A stretch of 64,000 nucleotides of DNA from Lolium rigidum (GCF_022539505.1 NC_061508.1:344857484-344921483), one strand, 5' to 3'. Shown: positions 23,986-36,358, counted from the first letter of the stretch. Program-made: numbers and translations. The notes: generated by a model not told the origin, from the sequence alone.

Positions 23986-25345
23986 CTACAATCCATAATC
24001 CAGATCGAAGGTATCACCCATGCATGTCACACATGCCTTGGCTCCCTTTGTGATCTGCCAGGACGTGTTATCAAATGATGGGTATTCATGCAAGGTGCAA
24101 AACAATATTCCATAGAGATCAACCTCTTCTTTTCTGTAATCATCATACACTATAACTCCTTTTTTCCACAAAGTTTGTAGTTCATTCTTCAAGTAATTTC
24201 ACGTAAGTGACAATGTCATTCCCGGGTTGCTTTGGTCCTTTGATAAGCATTGCCATCATGATCTACTTTTTCTTCATATATAGCCGAGGAGAAAGGTTAT
24301 ACATGTGCAGAAGCACCAGCATGGTGTTGTGTTTACTACACATATTGTAAATGCATTCATTCCGTCGGTACTCAACCGAAATCTTACATTTGTTTTTTCA
24401 TCTTAGAAAGGCTTTTATTATTGATATTTTTCCACCAGGCTACATCAGCAGCGCGCCTCAACATTTTATCCTTATGACGTGCATCCGCATGCCAACACAT
24501 CATCTTTGTCTATCTAGGGTTTGCAAACAAACACTTCAAACGAGAAATTATAAGCAAGTACCACACATCCTTATAAGGGGTTCCCATCTTGATCTTATTG
24601 TAAAACTTAATTTGTCTCTTGCTGATCTCTTACCCTTGTGTCAGGTATGTTTCCAAATCGGACAGGCACAAAAATCTTTGTACGCCTCTCCCTGGTGCAA
24701 GATACAATATTTGATACAAGCGTGTATCTTTTGTACCTCCAATCCTAATGGGAGAACTATTTTCTTCGTTGTAGCCGTGCTTTCTAGGAGCTCATTGCCA
24801 TTTGGAAGCATGCCCTTGAAAATGGATAAAATCTTCGTGAATATTTTGTTGTACAATCCACTTTCTGCCGTGAACCTCTATAGTTCCAGTGTTGATATAA
24901 ATTTTGTGTGCTCTTTCTTATAATTTGGATACAGCTTCACCTTTGAGACATCTAATAAGGCACTAAACTCCAAGTAGTATTTCTAAGTTTATCACAACCA
25001 TGAAAATGACGCAACATGATATGTAGGTTGGCCATATCATCATCGCCATCAGCATCGACTTCGTCACCATTATTGAGGGGCTAACATCTCATCTTCCATC
25101 TCATTCTCAGCGTCTGCCATATCATCATAAGATTTTGCCATTGCCATATCATTACCATAGCTACCTTGGCTCTCTTCAGGCATGGCAGATCCACGTTGAA
25201 TCAAGTGTCCCTCTATTTGAGTTATGATGTCCCAATACCTGCAATTCTTGCAATCACGACATGTACAACTGATAAACTTATCTTTATTAGTCCTCATATG
25301 TATGAGAGCTGCTCTCTTGAAACCACTGAGGCCGAGGTCATCCAT
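23986..25345 (-). pseudogene. Degenerate TNP2-type CACTA transposase
   Basis: Read on the minus strand, the pieces are in family order. The transposase-associated zinc-binding-like segment (CTCRDCKNC, EGHLIQRGS) is at 25345-25070. The Transposase_21 core start (LLPNGNEL, LGLEVQKIHAC, ILHQGEAY) is at 24856-24641. A GPKQPGNDI motif lies near 24215-24245 in another frame, then LQTLWKKGVIVYD and CVTCMGDTFDL are at 24192-23986. TNP2 proteins catalyse excision and insertion of CACTA elements. Frame changes separate the pieces, and the catalytic second half is missing or unrecognisable, so this is a relic. Confidence 0.75.
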
Positions 25346-25989
25346 TCTCGATTCATCTACACATACAAGGATTTATATCAACTATATACAAACTACCATT
25401 TTAATAACAGAGTTACTAAAGCAAACCTCTGCTTCGTCCTCCAGACTGATGACAAATCCGCCACACCTAGGCATAGCCCTCTTCACTGTAGTGCCCCTAG
25501 GAACATCCCTCTTCACCTCAATGCCCCTAGGCGCAGAGGACCATTGGCCCTCACCTCAGGAGCAGCAGTCTCAGGAATGACCTTGCCGTCTTGCCGCACG
25601 TCAAAACGCTGCCAGGGCCATCATCGCCACAAGCTTGTATATATGTGAAATGATACTTTCTGAATTGCATTGGACAACCAGGATCGCAAATATTAACGAG
25701 TGACTAATTGCAAACAATTTATGTAAGTAACACAATTGCAATTAAGTAGAGCATCTCAAATAAATAAAAATTAGCTCTCGCATTCGAAAATGAGCACACG
25801 GTTAAGTTGTTTTAAAACGTGTGTGAGTGGTGACTACGCAGAAGATTCCTAAGAAAATACTCATGTGTGATGTGTAGAATACACGCGGGATAACTAGAAC
25901 CGTGTGTGATTTTTCGGGGATCAACGTTCTTCCGCACCATACACCGAAAGGCCTTTCGTGTGCCATGGGGGTGGGCTTTAAGGCTCAAT

Positions 25990-26436
25990 CGGTAGTAGTA
26001 AGCACTACGAAAAACTTCTTTTTTTTACATAACTAATCCTTGGATGGAACTAATTTCCTGTCTCTTTCCTTGGCAAAACTATTTAAAAATATGACTCTTG
26101 AGTTTGGCGCCATTGAGGACTGAACCGAAGTTATGCAAATCGACATTGAGGAAAAACATCAAAAAATAGTCTTGGTAGTTCGGCGCCACTACCATTGGTG
26201 CCGACCTAATTTCGGCACCACTACCTTTGGAGCCGACCTCACTTCGGCGCCACGTGGAATGGCACCGACCTACGTCAACATCATGTTGAGTCGGCACTGA
26301 TCTGCAAAACTTGAGTTCCATTCACAAAGGCGTTGAAGACAAGGATCATAATCTAAGAGAATTTTTACAAGGGTTGAAAAAAAGGAATTATTTGTGCCTA
26401 GCGGGTTAAATTTGTTAAAACAATACTCAAAACCTT
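25990..26436. other. Unclassified repeat with TCGGCGCC motifs
   Basis: Begins CACTACGAAAAACTTC. It contains several copies of TTCGGCGCCAC or ACTACC..TGG.GCCGACC, as in subterminal repeats of some CACTA elements. The opposite end was not found. It is absent from duplication copy 2. Confidence 0.35.
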
Positions 26437-26439
26437 AAG

Positions 26440-28400
26440 CCTTGTGAGTGCCTAAGTCTTTTCCAAGTGCAATATATCATATACTAGGCAACTACCCATA
26501 TATGTCGAGAGCAACGTACAGACACTCAACACAGGTCGGCACTTGGTAATGTAATGATGCTTGAAAAATATTATCGGTGATGAAAAAAGAGAAGGAATAG
26601 TTGAAATTACCAAATGCCATGCCATCGGCACTCAACAAAGCAGTGTATGCCAAGTGTGTTGGTTGGCATTGCACTCGACAAACATTATTTTGTTTCTAAT
26701 AACAATATTTTAGCGAATAGATTATTTTAATTGTCCTCTTTGTGGGCTATATTCTTTTTTCCTTTCCCTGCTTCTCTTTCCTGCCCTTTTTCTGTCCCCC
26801 CCCCCCCCCCCCCCCCATTTTTCTGGAAAACATCGAAGAAAATGTCAAAAAACGCAATCCTTTAGTGCGGATTCCTTTCATGAATAAATGACGTGGGCGT
26901 ACCTTATCAGGTACCCACCGTTACCATACCTGGTGAGGTCCAACTAGAGGCCCATGAAGCCTAAGAACCTGGCGGACGATACAAGAACTAGCCCATACAA
27001 CGGTATGCTAACATGCATCCAGCCCGAAGTCCTGAGACCTCGCCTTCTTTATATATACCAAGAGGTATTGACAGGCAGGAAGATCCCACGATGCGCGACC
27101 TAGAATAAACCATAGCCATCGTGTCAATTGTAACTCTAATCATCATTAATAAAGAACGGACAAGAAGTACGTAGCGTTTTTGCTCCAAGGGGCTGAAGGT
27201 GGGTAATCACGTCCCTTGTGTTGTGTTATTAATTTTTACACTGACGAATCAAGTAGCACATATTCTTCCCTAAATTCCATGTTCATAACTCATGGGCATT
27301 TATGTTGTAACACACGTCATTAATAGTGCAAACAAACATGACAACCATGGATTTTCACATAGTTTGTGAAAAAACTTCACGAAAAGGACCCTCATTCATG
27401 ACTTTCAGGTCAAACAACCATGTTCAGGGACATAACTATGCATTTTTTTATTATAATGTGGCCGTATTTGATACTTGGTTGTCACAAAAGGGGGTTTCCA
27501 ACTTTTGGTTACAAAAGTATTTCCATTTCCGAAGTGAAAATTTTGGTTTTTTGTGAAGAAATTGCAATATGGTTCGTGATGTAAAAAAATCGAAGCTTCA
27601 CACACAGAAGACCAAAATGTATGGCCAACTCCCATCTAAATGACTTTTGTCGATTTCTAAAAAAGGAAATTAAAATTTGAACTACAAGTATGTTCTAGTT
27701 TGCTCCTAAAATATCCAAAATCATTTTAAATTACCCTAGTACGATTCTATGTAGCAGCCACAAACGTTATTGAAAGAGTAAAGACCAAGCTACATAAAGT
27801 TCCACCAACTATTTGGACCCTCTTGTGAAAAAGTCCAACAAAATGTAGATAATGTCAAAAAATGCAATCATTTGGCACGGAATCCCTTTATGTGTATTAG
27901 TTCGAAGCTAATCGTGATAAACACGTATTTGACATATCTTGTTATGAATGTTCAAAAGCGGACTATCATGTATGAACATTCATGGCCATATCCATGGCAT
28001 ATATTATTATAATGTGATCATATTTGCTACAAAGCTTAATATCGACATGAATAAAAATAATGTCAAAATGAGTTTCCAACCTTCTCTCAAGAAATGATTT
28101 TTCATTTTCCATTTCTCTAAAGCAAATATAAAGAATACTTTTAGAAATGCATCACTCGAATTTTCACACAAAGATAGACCATATTATATTAAAAATTCTC
28201 ATGTATCAATTTTGTTTTCTAGTTTCCAGATACTTTTGCCTATTTGAACAAAATTTTGCTGATTTCTAGAAGATAATTTGAATTTGAACTACACATATGG
28301 TCTAGCGTGCTCCTAAAAATTCAAACAAATCGCTTTAGCTAGCAAAGTACTCGATAGGAGTCTGACATGTGTCATGGGAAACACTTCACATATTCCAATT
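26440..28400. other. Diverged part of duplication copy 1, no gene
   Basis: Matches copy 2 from 49925 onward at both edges, but is about 1.4 kb longer in the middle. Blocks at 27300-27650 and 27950-28260 resemble each other and 50214-50420, so this part has been expanded by internal duplication. The segment at 26880-27240 contains a TTTATATATACC motif and looks like part of a solo LTR, without confirmed ends. Confidence 0.4.
26796..26816 (+). repeat. 21-bp poly(C) tract
   Basis: Twenty-one consecutive C on the plus strand, absent from the paired position in copy 2. It could be polymorphic or an assembly weak point. Confidence 0.9.
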
Positions 28401-28449
28401 AGTTGAGGTGGCTAGCACTCGATAGAAGTATAGATGCGCAGCGTTGTTG

Positions 28450-28513
28450 ACAAGTATTTTCCTGCCTTTCCCAAGTGCTTCGGGCACTCGACATGTCGAC
28501 TGATTCCGGTAGT
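28450..28513. mobile_element. Right end of an old CACTA-type element
   Basis: Ends GATTCCGGTAGTG (inverted CACTACCGGAATC). It is preceded by CAAGTGCTTCGGGCACTCGACA, the subterminal motif of grass CACTA elements. A matching decayed left end may be CTGTACCGAAATG at 49908 in copy 2. The rest is too decayed to delimit. Confidence 0.45.
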
Positions 28514-29326
28514 GCAGGGTATGTCAATGTATCGGTTGTTGCCTTTCTCTATAGTCGAAGACAAAGTTCTAATATTCAATGCCTTTGTCGAGTGCCTGAT
28601 ATGGATAGTTTTGCCAACATGAGTTGTAGGCACTTCCTCTAGCATTGCCACCATCAATGATTCCCTCTAAGCGCTCTCTTTCACCATCGAAACATTCTCA
28701 CATCCTGTATTTAGTGTTTAAATTTTGCAGTGGTAATGATAATATTTGGTGTTACCAATGGCAATATGGCTCATTGTCAAAATGATTAAAATCTTAACTG
28801 CTTTTATTTTCATTTCAACTACTTTGAAATAAAAAAGCATTCACATCTAAAATTCAAATTTCATCTAATTTAAAGCCTCAATCGTCACATATCTTATCTC
28901 CCACTTAGTACCTTGGAATGTGTTGTTTATGTATAGAGAAAGGGACATTCCCATCTTAACTTGAAGGGTACCCGGAGGAAAAGATCTAGTGGAGATGGGT
29001 GTCATGCAGCTCAAATTATGATATTATGTGGCAACAAACCAAAGTGTCTAGGGTCTGAATCCTCCTCGCAAAATCCTTTAAAAGGGCGAAGGGCCTTTTA
29101 TGTTCCCCCTTAAGGGTTGGAAAACCTTATTCGGATGGCAGGCAAAGCTACTGGACTTGGGTATGCTAGCTATTTCCTTTTATTGAAGTGGAATCGTAGA
29201 ACACAATGTGTTAGGATGATACAAAAAGCAATAGAGATATAAACAAGGTTAGTGAACCTACTCTTGAGGATCAAAACAAGTGACTTAATTCAGTTCTTTA
29301 TTCTTCCATTAAGTAATGAATGACAT

Positions 29327-29397
29327 ATCCCCGAGTAGGAATCGAACCTACGAGAAATTAGTGTCAACTAGTCACTCTACCACTGAGTTATTGAGAA
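29327..29397 (-). pseudogene. trnN-like (organelle type) tRNA relic, copy 1
   Basis: On the minus strand the stretch keeps the D-arm TAACTCAGTGGTAGAG, a TpsiC arm CGTAGGTTCGATTCCTAC and the end TCGGGG seen in plastid-type tRNA-Asn. The anticodon-loop position reads GTTGAC instead of GTTAAC and the stems are mismatched, so it is unlikely to work. It lies at the same place in both duplication copies. Confidence 0.6.
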
Positions 29398-30639
29398 ACA
29401 ATGGAAGGTCAAACCTCCTAGTGCTCAATTTGGCTCTCAATTCATGAAAGTATGAGTATGTAGCTTTTTCCTATAGGCATCGTTCCATGTATCATTTCAT
29501 AAAGAGATTCAAAGTCGTTCCTTTTATTTTCTTAACACTTCCTATCATTTCATATAAATCATTTGGTCGTATTGACATAAGAGATGATTTTTATCATATA
29601 TGTATTTCAACATATGGAAATTCAAGAAATTCCCATCAAAGAATCACGAAATTTTCACGATTTTCAAAACTCTTCTATTAATAGTCCAAGTTTCTTCATG
29701 AGGAAAATTATTTCGGCATTCTGGTTGGACTCTGTTATGGGATTTTGGCAAAATTATCCATAGGTCCCACTTAGATCTTGCTTCTTCAAAAATTTATATG
29801 GTACTGATATATTTGTGGCTATTTGAGTTCCTATACACACGGGACCTCCTCATGATTTTCATATTGACACATTATTCACCTATGTTTCTATTATTCCTCA
29901 AGATGGAGCAAAATTTGATATACAAGATCTTCGCATGTACCACTTTTCACGATACCTAAAAGGTGGAATAGCAATGCTCCAGCCAATTTCCACAAGAGAT
30001 TTATTTCCATTACATTGATCAATGAATTCTTATATCAAACTAGTATTGCATTAAATAGGAAAATACACTAATGAAATTTGAATGCACTTAGTAATTAGAG
30101 GGCAAACTATCTTCTTATTTTCTTGTTGTTGAAAATATTTTATCTATTTCCTAGTCGTCGCAGAGAATTATCATGTCTTTTAATTGTTATACTCATACAT
30201 AACTGAGAAGTTGCATTAGGTGACTCATCATTTTGCAACGAAAACAACATAGAGACTCTGCAAAATTTTGAAATTAGGCCAACATTCTTAATAGATGGGA
30301 AAAAAAATCATCTTTTGCCAACCATTTTCTAGCTTGTATAAATCACTATTCATTTGATACCAATAATGATAGTCCTTCGAATGTTAATGATACATATGCA
30401 TCTACAATTCATTTACATCTACTCAATAATCTTTTTCTTATGCTATATCTGTGTCTCATGAAATTCCTGACGTCAACGTTTGTTCGCTTATTTGGCCAAG
30501 AAAAATATAATATTTTATAAGAAATTAATCAGACCTTTTCATGTAGGGCACCAACTGATCAAATTGCATACCCACTTCGAGGAGTAAACAAGTGAATTAC
30601 TAGTACGAATAGGTATCCGATGTGACAAGACGCAAGGCA

Positions 30640-31090
30640 GAATGAAAATAGCCAATTGCAAATAGAAGCTAGACTAGACTCGTGCGTTGCCTCCGCATGT
30701 TCATGTGCTCGTGTCGTCTCATTGGCTCATGGCCCATGCATATGCATGCATATGGATCGGGAGTGCGCCGTGTATATTACGCTTCGCCGTAGGCCAGTAG
30801 GGACCACTGGCAGGTGGGCCCGCCAACCTTACAGCCGCAGTGACGTCTGCTGCAACATTGAAGGACAACCGTTGGTACAAGGGGCCTAAGTATTTTTCGT
30901 ACTGCACCAATCGATCGTCTCGCACGATGTCAGCCGTCGGATGAATGCAATGGAACCCTGGCGTGCTTTGATGCCTGCGCCTGCAAGGCTGCAACACGTC
31001 CCATCTTTTCGTTCTGCTCCGAGTGAATTTAGGGACAAACCTCCACAGGAGAATTTTGTTCGATTGAGCATGACTATCTTTCAGGTGGCA
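30640..31090. other. GC-rich block conserved between the duplication copies
   Basis: This stretch matches 52130-52550 noticeably better than the AT-rich sequence before it. Shared blocks include CTGGCAGGTGG, CAACCTTACAG/GGCCGCAGTGA, TACTGCACCAATCGATCGTC and CAGGAGAATTTTGTTCGATTG. No frame is conserved. It includes GTGGGCCC, a promoter-type element in grasses. It could be a promoter or first exon of a lost gene. Confidence 0.5.
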
Positions 31091-31179
31091 AGGTAAAGGG
31101 TAAAGTTGATTACACAAAGGTACAATAAGTTAGAGTGGCTTCATAATTTTACCAAGGTACCTTTTTTTCTAAAAATATA

Positions 31180-31440
31180 CTCCCTCCATGCCAAAATATA
31201 AGGCGTCTAAGGACTGGTCAAAAGTTAAACTTTAATAACTTTGACCAAATATTTAGAAAAATATATTTACATCTACAATATCGAATGGATATATTAAGAA
31301 AATATATTTTATGGTGAATCTATTCATGTTGATTCAGTACTGTAAATATTTATATTTTTGTGTATAAACTTGGTCAAACTTAAAAAAAACGTTGATTTTT
31401 GACGAATTCTTAGACGCCTTACATTTTGGGACAGAGGGAG
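31180..31440. mobile_element. Stowaway MITE (261 bp)
   Basis: Begins CTCCCTCCATGCCAAAATAT and ends with the inverted ...TTTTGGGACAGAGGGAG. It is flanked by TA (31178-31179, 31441-31442). It is missing from the paired site in copy 2 (about 53017), so it inserted after the duplication. Confidence 0.92.
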
Positions 31441-32699
31441 TACACGCTATTCTATTCTACAAACTACGCATAATTATTTAGAAATGAAAAACCTCGGTGA
31501 CTCTTAACTTCGGCATATGTTACTTAACTATTTGCACAAACTAAAAGGGTTCCAGAAAAAAACTTATCGCCCGAGTCGCTCTAGGCAATCGGGCAAAACC
31601 CTAGCCACCTCTAGTCTTTTTAAGACATTGTGTAGACTTGCTTAGACTTCTCTCCTTGAGGTTAAAACACATGATCTAGTATCGGTGGTTGGATAGATCG
31701 ATGTCGGTGTTATGCGTTGTTTCCTTCTTGGAAGCATTCTTGTTAGAGCGCCTCTTTGTTACTGTGGGTTTCCATCATCGGTAGTTGTTGCAGCTCTCCC
31801 ATAGATCACCTATTTTAATAGCCTTCCTTTGTGCATTCCGGATGGCTTGAATAGTTCCTAATATTATCATAATATCATGTTGTTGTAGAGGCCAATGTGT
31901 TTAGGCGTACTAAATGAAACATTTGTTTTATTAATACATCATGGACAAAATGAAACGGTCAAAAGTGAGAACCAAATGTGGTTGGCGGTTAGGAGAGTAG
32001 TGACACCCCAGCCTATCAGGAAACAAACACTGGTTTGTAACTTTTGTGCTTAATAAAGACGGAGTATTTTTTAAGTGGGAGACGTTGTCCCGTCGACAAC
32101 GAGATGCATATTGGTGACTTCGTTGATCTCAAGTATCACTGAGTCTGTCTCTCAAAATGCTCATAGGTTACAATGCAGATGTGAGTGTATAGAGGTGAAT
32201 GTGTATACCTATATGTGAGATGTGAGGATCCTACTATGTTTCACAAGATAAAAAGCTATCCTCTACCAGCCTAGGCCACTTTTAAGCATAATACATGCAT
32301 CGCGACATGGTGACGTACGTAGCCCGGCCGGATCCAGCGTCCCCGATCCGTACGTGCATTCAAGCACACCTGCATAATTCAATGTACAGCATGCTGACAT
32401 GTTCGGTGAAACGCAGGACACTCTGCACGCGTATCACACCTGCATGCTACTCTCTCTTGCATCGCAGAGTAATACTATTTGTATATAGTCTATATATATA
32501 CACAGTTGTAGATATTCTTATATATAGGCACTGCGATCTAGTGATCTACCGATGTGAATGATCACTAGATATTCGGATGTGCAGATGGGAATTACAGTGG
32601 CACATTTCCCCATCACTCTAGAATCGATATGCCTGCCTAGTAGCTTGCAGTCGATACTCTGTAGCTTTGTCAACGCACAGGCACACAGTTAGTGGTAAT

Positions 32700-33484
32700 T
32701 ATATTAGCACGGGGAGAGAGAGAGGATGCGCTCCAAAATCCAATCTATGGTTTCATCCCCGCAACCAGTTCGTCCTGTCTCCGGTGATCTTTAGGTCTTG
32801 TAGATGTGGCGAACCACCACCGCTCGTCGGCCGGAGGTTTCCGCTTTTTTTTATAGATATTTACAGTATGTTTTTTAATGGTGAGGCGGTGGCTATATAC
32901 TAAAGTTAAAATAAGGTTCTCTCTGCTCTATACTCATTTTGGTGATGTGCGTAACGCCGTCGGATGGCGTGCGGAGTTTCCTTTCCGACAAACCTCGCAG
33001 CTGGTCAGTGTTCGTGTTAGTTGGTGTGGTTGAAATTTGGGCTCTTTCAATCAATAGTTCTCGTCTTTGGCGATGATTGTTGTTTTGGTGTGTTGGTTAT
33101 TTGTGGTCTGGATACGACGACGTCTTATCTGTCTACTACAACAATCTCTACTACGACAAGTTTCACCCGTTTCGGTGAGGGTGGGGTGATGAGATGACGG
33201 CGCACATTCGGCTTGTTGTAGTGATTGTAGTCTTTGCTATGTGGTACAAGACGGTCGCTCAGGATATCTTGTCCCAGGCTGAATGGTCTCACACTAGTCG
33301 ACTACAGGATGCTTAGTTGGTCTAGTTTCAGAATTTTGATGTTTCGCTGGTTGATTTATGTATCCACCATGCGTGATCTGTGAATTTTGTATCAACTACT
33401 TTTATTGGTTTTGAATCTATTAATAACGGCCGTGTGCATCATCACGATGCAGAGGCTGGGTAGCTCCCCTTTTCGAAAAAAATA
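32700..33484 (+). mobile_element. Probable 3' fragment of a non-LTR retroelement
   Basis: The stretch ends CACGATGCAGAGGCTGGGTA, then CCCCTTTTCGAAAAAAA, a 3' terminus found on grass LINE- or SINE-like elements. The preceding 700 bp are GT-rich and non-coding. The 5' end and target duplication were not found. Confidence 0.4.
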
Positions 33485-34604
33485 TGGTACAAGAATCTAT
33501 TTGTAATTTTTATTACTTTCAGAACTTTTTGTACTAATTTTGATGTTCATTAATATATTGATAAACTTTTTGAAATAAAGCCGAGTAATTATACTCATTT
33601 ACTTGCCAAAGTAGCTAAGCCATCTCTCTGTCTCTATATCTCTTTCCTCCTCTTGCAAGAGACCTGCTCGGTTCACATGGCCAGGGGCCATTGCCATTGC
33701 TGCGTTGTCTTGAGCTAGTAACTGAATGAGTATACGCCATAACTTACGCTTGGAATATTTCTCTTGCAAGGTTAATGCGACATAACCGAACAAATAAGTT
33801 AGCTCTACATCTTAACTATACATGGACCAGTATACGCTAGATAGGAAGACAAGAGGGACAGCAATGTACTATCTAGCTAGTGAGAGGAGGAATCATGATC
33901 CATCCATCAATGAATGTACGAGCTAGAAGTGCATTTGAATTCGAAGTACATTTCCCTCCAATTTTTGACGCTTCCCTTGGCATTTGCTCGGGGAGAGAAC
34001 AGAAAATCAGATGGCCTCCTTGAATGATTAATCCGCAGCTTCTGTGGGTCAGGCCTCCATAAGTTTCCAACATCATTAATGTTGGGACCAAATCAATATC
34101 CACAGGGTAACCACTGTAGCCATAACTGCAGGATTGCCAACTAATCCACATTTCTTTGATTGAACTTGTACCCGTGGACCACCTTTCCCAGGCCTGTTGC
34201 TGCCCAGATTCATACAGTACTCGACTAATTATGTGGTTGAATTAAGAATTATAGGATCTCAGTTGTGCCGAGACAAATCGGTTCTACACATGATTTTCAG
34301 AGAGCTTAATTGCACTAATATACTGGAGATGCATAAAATGTATCGCTATATATATGTTGACAAAAATTTCCATTTCGTATGTATTTGTACTAGTTTTAAC
34401 AGAAGTCCTATAAGATAAAATCCTTGTAAAAAAATATGTGTTTGAAGACCAGAAAAAGACAAGCGGGACTTACATTTTGTGTCAAAGCTTTTATAAGGAA
34501 TTGGTTCTATACTCAAGGGCAAAAAAGTAAAATTAATCAACTGTTCAACCTTGAGCTCGAGTGGCAGCCTTTACCCTATTTACGATAAAAATATAAACGG
34601 AAAT

Positions 34605-34862
34605 TGTAAATTGCATGCTCTAGCCGGTTTAACCATAAGACCGATCTGGTGGAATAGACCAGGTAATTATATTCTAGACATGTGGGTCTTTTTTTAGATC
34701 TGGAAAAAGGCGCCTTAGATGTGAATCATTGGAAAAAATAGGGAGGCCCCAAATATTTGTTTCAAACGCTGTGTTGGATATACCATGTGAAATTGCATGC
34801 TCTACCTAGTTCAACTAAAAGACCGATCTGATAGAAGAGACTAGACAATTATATTAGACATA
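34605..34862 (+). repeat. 75-bp direct repeat, two diverged copies
   Basis: AAATTGCATGCTCTA...AAGACCGATCTG...AATTATATT occurs at 34605-34680 and again at 34790-34862, separated by about 110 bp. It may be a remnant of a larger repeat. Confidence 0.6.
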
Positions 34863-35273
34863 AATAAGAACCCCATTACACACGAGGTTACAACTATCAC
34901 CTGATGACCCCAAGCGGCAAACCTATATGACCGGCGAGAGGAAGATGCATCAGAAAATAATATGAAGTAATTACAGGGTGGTACTTGATATATTGTTCTC
35001 TTAACTCCAAATCGAGTGATATTCGTTCCAATTTGTATCTTATACGGATTATCCTAAATTAATAATTAATTTAGAATTTCCTCAAACGTGATAACAGTGT
35101 ACTTATTACTCAAGCAAAAAAATCATAAATGGGGAATTTACTAAAATATGGAAAAATAACTATGATGTTTAAAATAATCCATTGCTATCTGATGGTGGAA
35201 CATGTGTTCAGTGTATATATATGGGCCACCATCTTTAAATTATTCTGCCAGCGATGATGCAACTATTGTACTA

Positions 35274-35815
35274 CTCCCTCGTCTTAACTGAGAGGAATAC
35301 TAGCATCCCCTCGTCTTTAAATATTTGTCATAAATTTAAGAACTTCTTTTGATTCATATTACTTGTCACTTAAATGGATATATGTGCAATTAAAATGTTT
35401 CTAGATATACCTATATTAGTGTCAGATAATATGAATCGGAGCAAAAACTCAATTCGGCTTCCGGGTGCGTATGATCCCTCTATCATAAAAACATATTTCC
35501 AAGTGTTAAAAATATTTGACGAAAAAAATTACATTAACATCTCCATAATATATGTGTGTATCAAGTTTCACGAAAAAATGATATTTTTTGTAGTATACGT
35601 TAAAAACAGAAATTTATCTTGTGACAAGTCTTTGTTTTAGCATCGAATTTTGTCTATTTTACTTACGCCACACGACAAGTCGATTTTTCATGAAACAACG
35701 TGCGGAATTTTTATTTTGAATTCTTTGACATTTTAGAATGTGTCTAACATGCATTTCAAAATAAATGGAGCATACACTCCCATGTGGCAAAACATCACTC
35801 CCGAATCGGAGGGAG
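35274..35815. mobile_element. Composite Stowaway MITE (542 bp)
   Basis: Ends are CTCCCTCGTCTTAACTGAG and the inverted ...GAATCGGAGGGAG, flanked by TA (35272-35273, 35816-35817). A second CCCCTCGTCTTTAAATA start at about 35308 and an ATGAATCGGAGC sequence at about 35430 suggest one Stowaway nested in another. The length is well above the usual 100-350 bp. Confidence 0.65.
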
Positions 35816-36358
35816 TAAAATATATTTTTACTAGTAATATATATCTACGTTCATTGAACATCTGATAAGTATTTTAGAGCCAAAGAAAGTAGAGTATTTA
35901 CACCTTAAAGTCCGTTGCTGCCTCTGCACGTATTATATACCTGAAATACCTACGCATGGTACTCTCTATGCAGATTAAAATAACTCTGTGCAAAATCTAA
36001 GTACTAGCTACATATATTTCAAGTCGCGTTAGTTTTACATCACGTACTTTGTACAGCCAAATGTGCACGGCTCTGATGGTCAGGTAATATTTCAGAATTT
36101 TCAGACGCATATGCGCACAGTGTAGACCACAATTGGTTCAGTGATTCAGTCTCATAACCAGACATATGGTGGCAGCAAATTAATTAATACCAGCCGGACA
36201 ATCGTGTTACTGTTTGTGCAGTACGTGTACTATCATCAAGGAGTTAAAAACCTCTCTTTTGTACCACCTACATGGTCATACTCGATTGGAGCTTAATTAA
36301 TTACATTGCAGGACACCGTACAAGTACGTTAATCTGATGAATTTAACTTGTTATTTCT

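Larger units (their letters stand above)
10128..26436 (-). mobile_element. Remains of an outer CACTA (TNP2-type) element and adjoining debris, borders uncertain
   Basis: The segments flanking the inner CACTA element (10128-10352 and 22423-25980) carry the same kind of short GTGTGTGA/ACACACGG repeats. The right segment encodes pieces of a TNP2-type transposase on the minus strand. Both fit a CACTA element into which the element at 10356-22419 jumped. Clear CACTA...TAGTG ends were not found. Sequence with repeated TCGGCGCC/ACTACC motifs at 25990-26436 may be a separate small element. Everything in this interval is absent from duplication copy 2. Confidence 0.55.
8052..31530. repeat. Segmental duplication copy 1, split by transposons
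   Basis: Sequence from about 8052 to 9850 and from about 26440 to 31530 matches 48079-53046 in the same order and orientation. The match covers the SMR coding region, its leader and promoter, a TTTGCCGAGTGC-type repeat, a trnN-like relic and a GC-rich block. Copy 1 carries about 16.6 kb of transposons between about 9850 and 26436 that copy 2 lacks, plus a Stowaway element at 31180. The left edge is at ATGAG (8052 and 48079). The right edge of copy 2 is lost in a Copia insertion. Confidence 0.85.
31530..35270. other. Intergenic stretch, no gene recognised
   Basis: AT-rich sequence without domain-bearing frames. It contains a probable non-LTR 3' end near 33480 and a direct repeat at 34605/34790, both listed separately. 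Confidence 0.5.

Noticed and set aside
33873..34151. 92-codon minus frame
   Set aside because: Isolated and without a recognised domain, splice partners or conservation evidence.
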